NCBI RefSeq assembly: GCF_963259705.1
Contig: NC_081861.1
Location: forward strand, 67,375,623-67,439,622
Reading direction: 5' to 3'
DNA: 64,000 nucleotides
Source: Myotis daubentonii
Taxonomy: Eukaryota; Chordata; Mammalia; Chiroptera; Vespertilionidae
Below are positions 1 to 10,811 of this stretch, piece after piece. Position numbers and translations under genes: made by a program. The notes under the pieces were generated by a model. The model was not told the DNA's origin. It made no database searches and was given only the letters and a program-made list of their open reading frames with translations. Every line of letters begins with the position of its first letter. Position 1 is the first letter of the stretch.

Positions 1-548
1 GTAGTACATATGTCTCCTTTTTCCCCCCCTTTGACCTTCCCCCAGCCTCCTTTACCCCCCAGTGTCTTGTGTCCATTTGTTATGCTCCTATGCATGCAAA
101 CAAGTCCTTCGGTTGATCTCTTACTCGCCCCCCCCCCAATCCTCCCTGGCCTTCCCGCTGTACTTTGACAGTCAGATGCTTCTCTGCCTCTGTATCTATT
201 TTTGTTCATCAGTTTATAATGGTCTTTATTATCCATATATGAGTGAGATAATGTGGTATTTTTCTTTCATTGACTGGCTTATTTCACTTAGCATAATGCT
301 CTCCAGTTCCATCCATGCTGTGGCAAATGGTAAGAGTTCCTTCTTTTTTACAGCAATGTAGTATTCCATGGTATAGATGTACTACAGTTTCCTAATCCAT
401 TCATCTGTTGATGGGCACTTAGACTGTTTCCAAATCATGGCTATGGTAAACTGTGCTGCTATGAACATAAGGATGCATATATCCTTTCTCATTGGTGTTT
501 CTGATTTCTTGTGATATATTCCTAGAAGTGGGATCACTGGGTCAAATG
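1..548 (-). mobile_element. L1 LINE 3' portion (ORF2 C-terminus and 3' UTR), main part of a twin-primed insertion
   Basis: Read on the minus strand, this is the last part of ORF2 followed by the 3' UTR. The peptide beginning [12 protein letters not shown] near 540 matches the same ORF2 region in the other L1 copies of this window. The 3' tail runs off the left edge, so no target-site duplication can be checked. At 548/549 the element flips orientation and continues in the RT domain on the plus strand. That head-to-head arrangement is the signature of twin priming. Confidence 0.85.
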
Positions 549-797
549 GGGCAAAAACTAAAACCATTTCCCTTAAGAACAGGAACAAGATAGGGATGTC
601 TGCTTTCACCACTCCTGTTCAACATAGTACAGGAAGTGCTAGCCAATGCAATCAGACAAGAAGAAGAAATAAAAGGTATCCAAATTGGAAAAGAAGAAGT
701 AAAATTGTCCTTATTCGCAGATGACATGATACTGTACATAGAAAACCCTAAAGACTCTATCAAGAAATTATTAGGATTAATAAATAAATTTGACAAC
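549..797 (+). mobile_element. Inverted 5' segment of the same L1 (reverse transcriptase domain)
   Basis: The plus strand encodes an L1 ORF2 RT segment, including the catalytic stretch [12 protein letters not shown] (about 707-742). It faces away from the ORF2 C-terminus at 1-548, and the 5' ends of the two parts meet at 548/549. The intervening RT C-terminal portion is missing. Established L1 biology explains this by second-primer reverse transcription. The right boundary is approximate because the flank is itself old L1. Confidence 0.8.
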
Positions 798-1690
798 CTT
801 TGCCATTTTAAAATTGGATTGTTTAACTGTCATCCTTTTGTTGAATTGTATGAGTTCCTTATATATTTTGGATATTAACCCATATCAAATGTATCATTGA
901 CAAATATGTTCTCCCAGTGGACTTCCTTTTCATTTTCTTGATAGTTTCTTTTGCTACACTTTTGTTCTCCTATGTCTGGCTTATTTCACTCAGCATAATT
1001 TTTTTGATATTTATGCATGTTGTGTTATTCATTATGGTCAGAAAATGTATTTTCCATGACTTGAATTTTTTCATATTTACTGAAAATTGATTTGTGGCCC
1101 TTAATATTAATGGTCTATCTGGGTAAATGTTCCATGCATGCATTCTATTGCTGTTGGTTTATTCAATGTTACATCAAATTAATTTATTATATAGTTAAAA
1201 TATACTACTTCCTTACTTATTTTCTCTCTATATATATTCTGTCAATTACTCTATCAATTATTGCGAGGGTTATTTAAATATCTGACTTCATTTTATCAGT
1301 TTTAGCTTAATGTATTTTGAAGCTCTGTTACTAGCAGGAAAAATGTTTAGCTGTGCTACATCTTTTTCAGAATCAAAAATTTTTGTCAGTAGATTATGAT
1401 TACCTTAAAACTTTTCCTAATTTTTTTCTGATATATATATAGCTATTACTGCTTTTTTGTGACTAGTATTATCATATTCTATATTTTCCATCAATTTACT
1501 TCCAATCAAGTTGCATTTTAATTTTTGAAGTTAACTGTTTGTAGGGAACATATGGTTGGATATTGCCTTTTTACTGACACTGATGTCCTATGCCTTTCAA
1601 TTGGGAGTTTTACACCAATTTCATTTAATTAAATCATTGATGTGATTAGGAAGGTGGCCATCATTCCATCTGTATTGTTATTTATTTATT
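798..1690 (-). mobile_element. Old L1 remnants (ORF2, mainly endonuclease region)
   Basis: On the minus strand, diverged blocks resemble L1 ORF2. Near 880-990 there are pieces of the C-terminal region. From about 1030 to 1690 the order of diverged phrases follows the endonuclease half toward the ORF2 start. Many stops and indels are present and no frame is usable. Sub-boundaries are uncertain; part of 990-1030 may be another rearrangement. Confidence 0.6.
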
Positions 1691-1773
1691 TATTTATTTA
1701 TGTTCTATCACCATTTATCCCCTCTTCCACTTCACCCACACCCAATCCCCCTTCCACAATCACCACATTGTAG
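1691..1773 (-). mobile_element. L1-type 3' UTR remnant that received the full-length L1
   Basis: A (TTTA)n run followed by pyrimidine-rich sequence resembles the reverse complement of an L1 3' UTR. It stops at the left target-site duplication of the full-length L1 and resumes at 9171-9225, so it is the pre-existing target. Family assignment is weak. Confidence 0.45.
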
Positions 1774-1792
1774 TCCATGTCCCTGAGTTCTT
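1774..1792. repeat. Left target-site duplication of the full-length minus-strand L1
   Basis: The 19-bp string tccatgtccctgagttctt here is repeated exactly at 9152-9170. It abuts the poly(T) (element poly(A)) on this side and the L1 5' end on the other. An exact copy 7.4 kb apart, precisely at both element ends, fixes the insertion boundaries. Confidence 0.95.
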
Positions 1793-2113
1793 TTTTGTTT
1801 TGTTTTGTTTTTTGTTTTTTTTTGTTTGTTTGTTTTATAATTTAACTTTTTTTATTATTAGTTAAGGTATCACAAATGTGTCTTCATCCTCCCCATTAAC
1901 CCCCAACCTCCCCCCCCCCCGCCCTGCACACTCATGCTCCCATCCCCCTGTTGTCCATGTCCATTGGTTTGGCTTATAAACATGTATACAAGTCCTTCGG
2001 TTGATCTCTTCCCCTTACCCCCGCCCTCCCCTACTTTCCTTCTGGGGATTGATAGCCTAATTGCTGTTTCTCAGTCTTTGGGTCTGTCCCTTTTCATCAG
2101 TCTATGTTGTTCT

Positions 2114-5100
2114 CTATAATCCACAAATGAGTGAGATCATGTGGTATTTATCTTTCTCTGACTGGATTATTTCACTTAGCATAATGTTCTCCAGTTCCAT
2201 CCATGCTGTTGCAAAAGACAAGAGTTCCTTTTTTTTTTTTTTTACCACAGCATAGTATTCCATTGTGTATATGTACCACAGTTTTCTAATCCATTCATCT
2301 GCTGATGGGCACCTAGGCTGTTTCCAAATCTTAGCTATGGTGAATTGTGCTGCTATGAACATAGGGGTGCATATATCCTTTCTGATTGGCATTTCTGGTT
2401 TCTTGGGATATATTCCTAGTAGTGGGATCACTGGGTCAAATGGGAGTTCCATTTTTAGTTTTTTGAGGTAGCTCCATACTGTTCTCCACAGTGGCTGCAC
2501 CAGTCTGCATTCCCACCAGCAGTGCAGAAGGGTTCCTTTTTCTCTACATCCTATCCAACATTTGTTGTTTGTGGATTTGTTGATGATAGCCATTCTGACA
2601 GGTGTGAGATGATAACACATTGTCGTTTTGATTTGCATCTCTCATATAATTAGTGACTTTGAGCAGGTTTTCATATGTCTTTCGGCCTTCTGTATGTCCT
2701 CTTTCGAAAAGTGTCTATCTAGGTCCATTGCCCATTTTTTTTATTGGATTGTTTATCTTCCTTTTGTTAAGTTTCATGAGATCCCTGTGAATGTTGGAAA
2801 TTAAACCCTTATTGGTGGTATCATTGGCAAATATGTTCTCCCATGTAATGGGTCTTCTTGTTGTTTTGTTGATGGTTTCCTTTGCTGTGCAAAAGCTTTT
2901 TATTTTGATGTAGTCCCATTTGTTTATTTTCTCTTTAATTTGCATTGCCCTAGGAGCATTATCAGAGAAGAAATTCCTTCGGCATATGTTTTCGACTTTG
3001 CTTCCTGTGGATTCCTCTAGTATTTTTATGGTTTCCCGTCTTACGTTTAAGTCTTTTATCCATTTTGAGTTTATTTTTGTGTATGGTGTGAGTTGGTGGT
3101 CTAGTTTCATCTTTTTGCATGTATCTGTCCAATTTTCCCAACACCATTTATTGAAGAGACTGTCTTGACTCCATTGTATGCTCTTGCCTCCTTTGTCGAA
3201 TATTAATTGGGCATAGTGGTTTGGGTCGATTTCTGGGGTCTCTATTCTATTCCATTGATCTATATGTCTGTTCTTGTGCCAGTACCAGGCAGTTTTAAGA
3301 ACAGTGGCTTTGTAATACAGTTTGATATCTGGTATTGAGATCCCACCTACTTTGTTCTTTCTCAGGATTGCTGCAGCTATTCGGGGTCTTTTTTTATTCC
3401 AGATGAATTTTTGGAACGTTCGTTCTAGATTTGTGAAATATGCCGTTGGTAATTAAGGGGGATTGCATTGAATCTATAAATTGCTTTGGGTAGTATGGAC
3501 ATTTTGATGATGTTGATTCTACGAATCCATGAACACGATATATTGTTCCATCTGTTTATGTCTTCCTCTATCTCTTTTTTCAGCGTCCTGTAGTTTTTGG
3601 CATATAAGTCTTTTACCTCCTTAGTTAAGTTTATTCCTAGGTATTTTAATTTTTTTGGTGCAATGGTAAATGGGATTGCTTCTGTAGTTTCACTTTCTGT
3701 AAGTTCACTATTGGTGTAAAGAAATGCCATGGATTTCTTAGCATTAATCTTGTATCCTGCTACATTGCCGAATTCATTTATTAAGTCTAATAATTTTTTG
3801 ATGGAGTCTTTAGGGTTCTGTATGTACAGTATCATGTCATCTGCAAATAAGGACAGTTTTACTTCTTCTTTTCCAATCTGGATGCCTTTTATTTCTTCTT
3901 CTTGTCTGATCGCAACGGCTAGTACTTCCAGTACTATGTTGAACAGGAGTGGTGAGAGGGGGCATCCCTGTCTTGTTCCTGTTTTTAGGGGGAATGGTTT
4001 TAGTTTTTGCCCATTGAGTATGATGTTGGCTGTGGGTTTGTCATATATGGTTTTTATTATGTTGAGGTATGATCCCTCAATTCCTATCTTGCTGAGAGTT
4101 TTTATCAAGAAAGGGTGTTGAATTTTGTCAAATGTTTTTTCCGCATCAATTGATATGACTATGTGGTTTTTTCTCTCAATCTGTTTATGTGATGTATCAC
4201 ATTTATTGATTTGGGGATATTGTACCATCCTTGTATCCCTGGGATAAATCCTACTTGGTCATGGTGTATGATCTTTTCGATGGGCTGCTGGATCCGATTT
4301 GCTAGGATTTTGTTGAGGATTTTGGCATCTATGTTCATGAGGTATATTGGCCTATAATTCTCTTTCATTGTATTGTCTTTATCTGGTTTTGGGATTAGGG
4401 TGATGTTAGCTTCATAGAATGAGCTGGGAAGTGTTCCTTCCTCTTGGATCTTTTGACATAGTCTGAGGAGGATAGGTTTTAGGTCTTCCTTGAATGTTTG
4501 GTAAAACTCCCCTGTGAAGCCATCTGGCCCCGGGCTTTTGTTTGCTGGAAGCTTTTTGATTACTGCTTCGATTTCCTCCATAGTTATTGGCCTATTGAGA
4601 TTTTTAGATTCTTCCTGGTTAAGTTTGGGAAGGTTGTATTTTTCTTGGAATATGTCCATTTCCTCCAAGTCGTCTAGTGTGTTGGAGTAGAGTTGTTCAT
4701 AGTATTTTCTAGCAATCCTTTGTATTTCTATGGGGTCTGTTGTTATTTCTCCTCTTTCATTTCTGATTTTGTTTATTTGGGTCCTCTCTCTTTGTTTCTT
4801 GGTGAGCCTGGCTAGAGGTGTATCAATCTTGTTTATCCTTTCAAAGAACCAGATCTTGGTTTTGTTGATCTTTTGTATTGTTTTGTTGGTCTCTATGTTG
4901 TTTATCTCCGCTCTCATCTTTGTTATTTCCTTCCTTCTGCTAACAGTGGGCTTTTTTTGTTGCTCTCTTTCTAACTCTTCGAGTTGTAGAGTTAGGTCAT
5001 TTATTCTCATTGTTTCTTGTTTCTTGCAGTAGGCTTGTAGAGCTATGAACTTCCCTCTCATGACTGCTTTTGCTGTGTCCCATAGGTTTTGGATTGTTGT

Positions 5101-5993
5101 GTTTTCATTGTCATCTGATGCCATGATGTTTTTTTATTTCTTCTTTGATCTCACTGGTAACCCAGTCGTTGTTTAATATCATGCTATTTAGTCTCCATGT
5201 GTTTGATTATTCTGGATTATTTTTGTTGTAGTTGATTTCCAGTTTTATGCCTTTGTGGTCTGAGAAGATGCTTGATATGATTTTAATTTTCTTGAATTTG
5301 AAGAGACTTTGTCTGTGACCCAATATATGGTCTATCTTTGAAGATGACAAATGTTCACTTGAGGAGAATGTATATTCTGTGGCTTTGGGGTGAAATGTTC
5401 TGAAGATGTCAATTAATTCCATCTGATCTAGTGAGTCATTTAGGATTGATGTTTCTTGGTGATCATGGTATCTCCCCTGCCAGGTAAGTATGGGATTGAT
5501 GTTTCTTTGCTGAGTTTCTGTTTAGAGGATTTGTCCAGTGGTGATAATGGGGTGTTAAGGTCCCCTACTATGATTGTATTGCTGTCAATCTCTCCCTTGA
5601 TCTCCTCCAGAAGATTTCTTATGTATTTGGGTGCTCCTATATTGGGTGCATATATATTTACCAGAGTTATTTCTTCTTGTTGGACTGCTCCCTTTAGTAT
5701 TATGAAGTGGCCTTCTTTATCTCTTTTTATGTCCTTCACTTTGAGATCTAATTTGTCAGATATAAGTATTGCTACCCTGGCTTTTTTTTTAAACTTCCAT
5801 TGGCCTGAAAAACCTTTTTCCATCCCTTCACCATCAGTCTGTGTGCATCTTTTTTTCTGAGGTGGGTTTCCTGTAGACAGCAGATATATGGGTCATGTTT
5901 TCTTATCCACTCATTTACCCTATGCCTTTTGACTGGGGAATTTAATCCATTTACATTTAAAGTTATTATTGATAGAAACTTGTTAGTCTCCAT
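2114..5993 (-). pseudogene. L1 ORF2 (endonuclease-reverse transcriptase), broken
   Basis: ORF2p nicks DNA with an apurinic-type endonuclease and primes reverse transcription of its own RNA. The frame starts METNKFLSIITLNVNGLNS at 5993. The endonuclease domain shows QETH and GDLNTPL (catalytic Asp and Asn kept). The RT domain shows FADD near 3835-3850, and the Cys-rich C-terminal part ends near 2114. Open pieces lie in changing frames (about 5993-5772, 5823-5440, 5422-5207, 5124-4159, 4228-3425, 3110-2715, 2638-2114). At least six frameshifts are therefore needed, one of them in a T run near 5780. Catalytic motifs survive but no full protein can be made. Confidence 0.93.
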
Positions 5994-6041
5994 TTTTGTT
6001 CTTTACCGCTGCAATCCTTCTTTGTTTCCTATTTTTTCTAT

Positions 6042-6956
6042 TTACAGCAGACCCTTTAGCATTTCTTGCATTGCTGGCTTGGTTGTAATAAACTCCCGTA
6101 GACCGTTTTTGTCTGTGAAGCTCCTGATTTGACCCTCAATTTTGATTGATATCCTCACTGGGTACAGTATTCTTTGATTCAGACCCTTCCTTTACATGAC
6201 TTTGTATATTTCATTCCAGTCCCTTCTTGCCTGAAGTGTTTCTGTTGCGAAATCGGTAGCTAGTCTGATGGGGGATCCTTTGTAGGTAACTTTCTGATGG
6301 GGGATCCTTTGTAGGTAACTTTCTGTCTCTCTCTGGCTGCTTTTAAGATTCTTGCTTTGTCATTGGTGTTTGCCAATTTAATTATTATGTGCTTTGGCAT
6401 CAGTCTTTTCGGGTTCATTTCGTTTGGGACTCTGTGAGCTTCTTGGATTTGTGTCAGTTTTTTCTTCCCTATATCAGGGAAAATTTCTGTTACTATTTTT
6501 TCAAACAGGTTTTCTATTCCTTGCTCAGTTTCCTCTTCTTCTGGCACCCCTATTATTCGGATGTTGTTTCATTTAGCGTTGTCCCAGAGTTCTCTTAGGC
6601 TCTCCTCCTACTTTTTAATTTTTTTTTTCTAGAAGCTGTTCTGTTTGGGTATTTTTTCCTACCTTGTCTTCTAGCTTGCTGATTCGGTCCTCTGCTTCTT
6701 CTAGTCTACTGTTGATGCTTTCTATTGAGTTCTTTATATCAGTGATGTCATTTTTCATTTCTTCTTGGTTTCTCTTCATTTCCTCTTGGTTCTTCTTCAT
6801 TTCCTCTTGGTTCCTACATATATAGTTGAATTTGTCTTCCATTCTTTTCATCCACCTTATGGCCATTTCTCTGAATTCTTTCTCTGACAGGTTGCTTGCC
6901 TCCATTGCCTCCATTTCATTTACTTCCTTTTCTGATGATGCCTGTTTTTCTTTCAT
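6042..6956 (-). pseudogene. L1 ORF1 (RNA-binding chaperone), frameshifted
   Basis: ORF1p is the trimeric RNA-binding partner of ORF2p. Residues from the ATG at 6956 give an acidic N-terminus, then a coiled coil containing tandem NQEEMKK/NQEEMKR repeats and SRLEEAEDRISKLEDK, then an RRM-like domain (LTQIQEAHRVPNEMNPKR) and a C-terminal domain ending at a TAA at 6042-6044. The frame is broken in the T-rich stretch near 6615-6640 and again by a 29-bp tandem duplication at 6264-6321. The original start may lie upstream near 7017, where an in-frame TGA now intervenes. This copy keeps the EAH residues that three other L1s in the window lack. Confidence 0.9.
6264..6321. repeat. 29-bp tandem duplication inside L1 ORF1
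   Basis: Two identical 29-bp units start at 6264 and 6293 (each begins tctgatgggggatcc). Since 29 is not a multiple of three, the duplication shifts the ORF1 frame within the conserved YKGSPIR region. It is probably replication slippage. Confidence 0.95.
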
Positions 6957-7020
6957 ATGTGGGTTGATTCATTGTTTCACCATGATCTCTCTTCTCCAGG
7001 TGTTTGGTTATGTAGTTCTC

Positions 7021-9151
7021 TCTCTGCTGCGTTGATTTAAAGGCACAAAATACAACACAACAAGGCACAACGTACAAGGCACTGAACAAAATGTATTCAC
7101 GATATTAATAACCCCAAATAAAGGTGACCACCTGAGCGAAGAGAATTAGGGGATAAAGAAGAAAAAAGAGAAAAAGATTAAAGAGAAAAAGAAAAAACAA
7201 AAAGGAGTGCCGAAATGAGATTGGGAAAAGGGAGAGAAGAAAAAAACAAACAGACAAAAAAAAAAAGTAAGAGAGATAATGAAATAGAGGTGGGGAAGAG
7301 GCTATTTGTATGGGGAGAAACTCTTAAGAGAATCGCAACTAATCTCAATGCATTCCAGCAGCAGATCCCTGAAGATTAATGCAAACTACAAACAACCACT
7401 AATATCAAGCAAGGCAAGGGAAAACAGCAGCACAAAAATAACCAGAGAAAGAAAAAATAAGCAAAACAGAAAAATGAAAATGAAAAATAAAACACTCTCC
7501 CAAACAAGCATAAAAAAAACCCAATATACTCAAAATCAAGCAAACACTAGCAAAACGACAGAGAGAGAGAGAAAAAATTGGATAGTGAAGAAAGATAAGA
7601 GAGAGGTGTATATGGATTTAGAGCAAGGGATTGGACATTAGATATGTAAGTAGGGTGAAATTTAGACAGTGGGTAAAAAGAAGGAATAGGGAAAATCTAA
7701 AGCAGGAATAGGGTAAGAGAAACAGGACAACAAAAGGGGAAAAGTGAGGAAGAGAGTTTTGGCTTAAGTGTAAATGTGAGATAGAGATGATGCTAAAGGT
7801 ACAACGAAAATAGAGTGTAGAACACTAATACCAAAATAAAATAAAGAAAAATTAAAAAAAATTAAAAATAAAATGACACTTGAAAAAATGGTAAAATGAT
7901 AGCAATAATACTGGTTTAAAAAATGTAGTAATTAAAAAGGTAAAATCAAGTGATGAAAAAAAAATAAAAAAATAATAAAATAGGTTCTTAATGGAATGGT
8001 GAAAAAATAATTTAAAAAAATATAAAAATATGCAGTAGTGAAAGTGCTTCAGATCTTCTACTCTTCTTTTTGGCACGCCTTAGTCCTGCCAGGCATTCAG
8101 GAGAGTGTTGAATTTCCCTGCGATACACTGTCCCTCCATGTAGTAAACCACAGTCCTGATTTTAAGGCAGGTTGTATTTGTTTACCAGACTGCCTTTATT
8201 TCTATTTACAGAAGAGACAGTTCGTGGCTCTGCCTCTGGGTGTCAGTGTGTCTGGATTGACCTCTGAGGCTCTAAGTCCTCTCTATCAGTAGGGGTTTTT
8301 TTTCTCTGTGATACTTGAAACTGATTTGGGAAAGTCCACTGCCCAGAGCTGGTTCTTCAATCGTCACTGCCCGCTCTGTTTCCCAGGCTCCCCAAAAAGA
8401 ACCCTCCCCCACAGTCTCTGTGAATGACCCCAACTGGGGAATCCCATGCACTGGGTTTAATAATCAAATGCACGGATCTAAGGGGAACTGTAACAAAAGC
8501 CTGCTACATTGTGTGAATTCGCAAGCCTCCACCTTCCAGTCTGCGCACAGTCTCTGCGAGCCCACTCGCCCCTGGCACCAAGCAGCCAGCACACTGGCAG
8601 AGTCCAAGGCTGCTTTTTTACATCCAGTCCAGCTATGGGCCTATTTCCAGCGTTCCCTTCTGCCAGCAACCCTGTGGGACCCCTTCCCCACTCGCGGGTC
8701 ACGCTGGTCCCAACAGCTGCAGACTCTGTGGGCACAGATTTCGCCCCACGCGCGCGAGCTCAGTCCTCTCTCCAACCTGAATTGCAAACTGCACCTTTAG
8801 GGGAAGTCTAACCTTTCCATGAGAAGAAGCAGTGCTCATCTGAGTTCACGCAGTCACACTGCTGAGATCCCTTGTTTCCAGGTTAGTAGCTGATCTCTGG
8901 ATGCCTGCAACAGCCACCCAAGATGGCGCAGTCTCCGCTGCTGAGCTGGTGCACCAAGAGAGGTTTCAGCCTCAGTCTCCAACCATCCTTTTTTTTCTGG
9001 GGGTTCTCATTCTTTCCCAGCTGCAGATAGTCTCTCAGCTGAAAATCATCTGCCTATTTGGGCTGTATGTTACCCGTTTCACCTGCTCACCCTTATCTGC
9101 TTCAGGACAAGGCACAGGACACGTCCATTTATACCTCCGCCATTTTCTCCT
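7021..9151 (-). promoter_or_regulatory. L1 5' UTR with internal promoter (long type)
   Basis: Read from 9151 downward, it begins with GGAGAAAATGGCGGAGG, which contains a YY1-type ATGGCGG core, and a TATAAATGG string follows within 20 bases. The first 1.1 kb (9151-8040) is GC-rich, as expected for an L1 promoter. The next kilobase (8040-7040) is very A-rich on the plus strand and carries short purine repeats. No protein-coding content is apparent. Small open frames in the GC-rich half (for example 8315-8811) look incidental. The 5' UTR is unlike that of the two plus-strand full-length-type L1s at 25.2 and 49.2 kb. Confidence 0.8.
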
Positions 9152-9170
9152 TCCATGTCCCTGAGTTCTT
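9152..9170. repeat. Right target-site duplication of the full-length minus-strand L1
   Basis: Exact copy of the 19 bp at 1774-1792, immediately outside the L1 5' end. Confidence 0.95.
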
Positions 9171-9239
9171 ATTCTCTCGTTTTTCTTGCTTCCCCTCTCT
9201 CTAAAAGTCAATTTTAGAGAAATATTAACAGAAAAAAAT

Positions 9240-9384
9240 ACATACCATCAACAAAATGAAAAAGAAGCCCACTGAATGGAAGAACATATTTGCCAATGAT
9301 ACATTTGATAAGAGGTCAATTTTCAAAATATATAAAGAGTTCTATAACTCAACACCAGGAAGACAAACAACCCAATTAAAAATG
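9240..9384 (+). mobile_element. Old L1 ORF2 fragment
   Basis: The plus strand shows a diverged ORF2 C-terminal segment (Lys/Asn-rich, with KNIFANDTFDKRSIFKIYKEF), equivalent to the region before the terminal ORF2 domain in the younger L1s. It ends where a Ves SINE begins. 9171-9239 continues the older target sequence and carries nothing I can name. Confidence 0.7.
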
Positions 9385-9525
9385 GGCAACCCTGGAGAGC
9401 AAGCTCAGTTGGTTAGAGCATCATCCCAATACACCAAGGCTGTGGGTTCAATAATGGGTCAGGACACATGCAAGATCATTGACTGCATAAATAATGGAAC
9501 AACAAATTGATGTTTCTCTCTCTCG
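9385..9525 (+). mobile_element. Ves-type SINE (tRNA-derived)
   Basis: A diverged tRNA-like head (gctcagttggttagagcatc as box A region, gtgggttcaataatgggtcaggacac around box B) is followed by a pyrimidine tail (tttctctctctcgctctc). Ves SINEs are transcribed by RNA polymerase III and mobilised by L1. No clear TSD is visible; this is an old copy. Confidence 0.8.
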
Positions 9526-9740
9526 CTCTCTTGCTGGGGATCTTGTCCCAGCATCAAGAAAAGTTCAGGAATCTGGAGAAGGCTGTGCATAGATTTTAAA
9601 TGAGAGTCCAGAGACAAAATATAATTTTGAAAGGTATTTGGGGGTCAGAGGAACTTAGCCAAAGGAGCTAAGTTCTAAGGTCTTAAGTTCTCAGGTCTAA
9701 GGCTCCTTGTCCCAGGACCCCATGCTTTTTCTTAACACAA
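9526..9740. other. Unassigned sequence between SINE and Helitron
   Basis: A 215-base stretch with internally similar phrases (aagttctaaggtcttaagttct) around 9670-9700. It may be an old LTR piece, but I cannot support a family. No gene is seen. Confidence 0.3.
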
Positions 9741-10635
9741 CTAGAGGCCCGGTGCACAAAAATTTGTGCACTCAGGGGGGTTCCTCAGCCCAGCCTGTGC
9801 CCTCACCCAGTCTGGGACCCCTCCGGGGATGACCACCGGCTGGCTTAGGCCACTCCCTGGGGTATTGGGCTTAAGCTGGCAGTCAGACATCCTTCTGGCA
9901 GCCTGAGAGCCCTCAGGGGATCTCCAATTGCCAGCAGGGAGCAGGCCTAAGCTGCAGTCGGACATACTTAGCGCTGCCGAGGAGGCAGGAGAGGCTCCCA
10001 CCACCACCACTATACTGACAGCCATCAGCCTGGCTTGTGGGTGAGCAGAGCTCCCCCTGTGGGAGCACACTGACCACAAGGGGATAGCTCCTGCATTGAG
10101 CGCATGCCCCCTGGTGGTCACTGTGTGTCATAGTGACCAGTGATTCCCAGTCACTCTGCTGTTAGGGTCAGTTTGCATTGTACCCTTTTATTATATAGGA
10201 GTGCCTGGCCAGCCTGGGTGAGGGGATGATGGCTGTTTGGAGGTTGGCCACAGCCCCTTCAGGATGGGGGTCCCCCATGGGGTGCCTGCCCAGCCTGGGT
10301 GAGGGGCTTAGGGCTGTTTTCAGGTTTGCCACAACTCCCAGCCACCCAAGCTACAAGTGGAGGCTGGCTGAAAGCAGGTATCTGGGATTTATTTGTCTTC
10401 TATAATTGAAACTTTGTTTCCATGAGTGGAGGCCTTAGCCAGCTCAGGGCAGGTGGGAAGCTTGGCTTCCTCCATCGCCCGGGCAACCAAGCCTCCTGCT
10501 TGCTCCAGCTCCGTGGCTAACGGCTGCCATCTTGGTTGGGTAAATTTGCATATAGTCACTCTGATTAGCTGGTGGGCATGGCTTTGGGTGTAGCAAAGGT
10601 ACGGTCAATTAGCATCTTTGTCTTTTATTAGTGTA
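9741..10635 (-). mobile_element. Composite non-autonomous Helitron (B-A type), partly deleted
   Basis: The left end ctagaggcccggtgcac with a tgcacaaaaatttgtgca palindrome is the reverse complement of a HeliBat-type 3' hairpin and CTAG terminus. At 10200 lies the start motif of unit A (ttattatatagga, reverse complement of TCCTATATAATAA). It is followed by unit B, whose own start (reverse complement of TCTACACTAATAAAAG) is at 10635. Compared with the copies at 20.2, 43.2 and 56.3 kb, about 70-90 bases of B next to the junction are missing. Most of the A minisatellite is also absent. Confidence 0.8.
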
Positions 10636-10693
10636 GATAAACAGTAACAAAAGGATATAACAACAACAGAGGCATGCTATAAAAACGACAAAA

Positions 10694-10780
10694 CATGATA
10701 TGAAAACAACAAAAACATGATATGAAAACAACAAAAACATGATATGAAAACAACAAAAGCATTATGTAAAAACAACAGTG
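10694..10780. repeat. 22-bp tandem repeat downstream of the Helitron helicase
   Basis: Units starting catgatatgaaaacaac occur at 10694, 10716 and 10738 (22-bp spacing), with a degenerate fourth unit after that. They lie between the helicase stop codon and the next Helitron unit. Confidence 0.9.
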
Positions 10781-10811
10781 ATGCAAACAATGACTGATAA
10801 AGTGATTAAAC

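Larger units (their letters stand above)
1793..9151 (-). mobile_element. Full-length L1 LINE, about 7.36 kb, minus strand
   Basis: The element has all parts in order when read from 9151 down to 1793: a 5' UTR of about 2.1 kb, ORF1, a short spacer, ORF2, a 3' UTR and an A-rich tail broken by C (seen here as TTTTG repeats at 1793-1835). A perfect 19-bp duplication flanks it. The 5' end in sense begins GGAGAAAATGGCGGAGG, close to the YY1-site start of other mammalian L1s. Both ORFs are broken, so it cannot move by itself. The exact TSD suggests moderately recent insertion. Confidence 0.95.

Noticed and set aside
8315..8811. 161- and 100-codon frames in GC-rich DNA
   Set aside because: They lie in the L1 5' UTR, overlap in different phases and show no domain.
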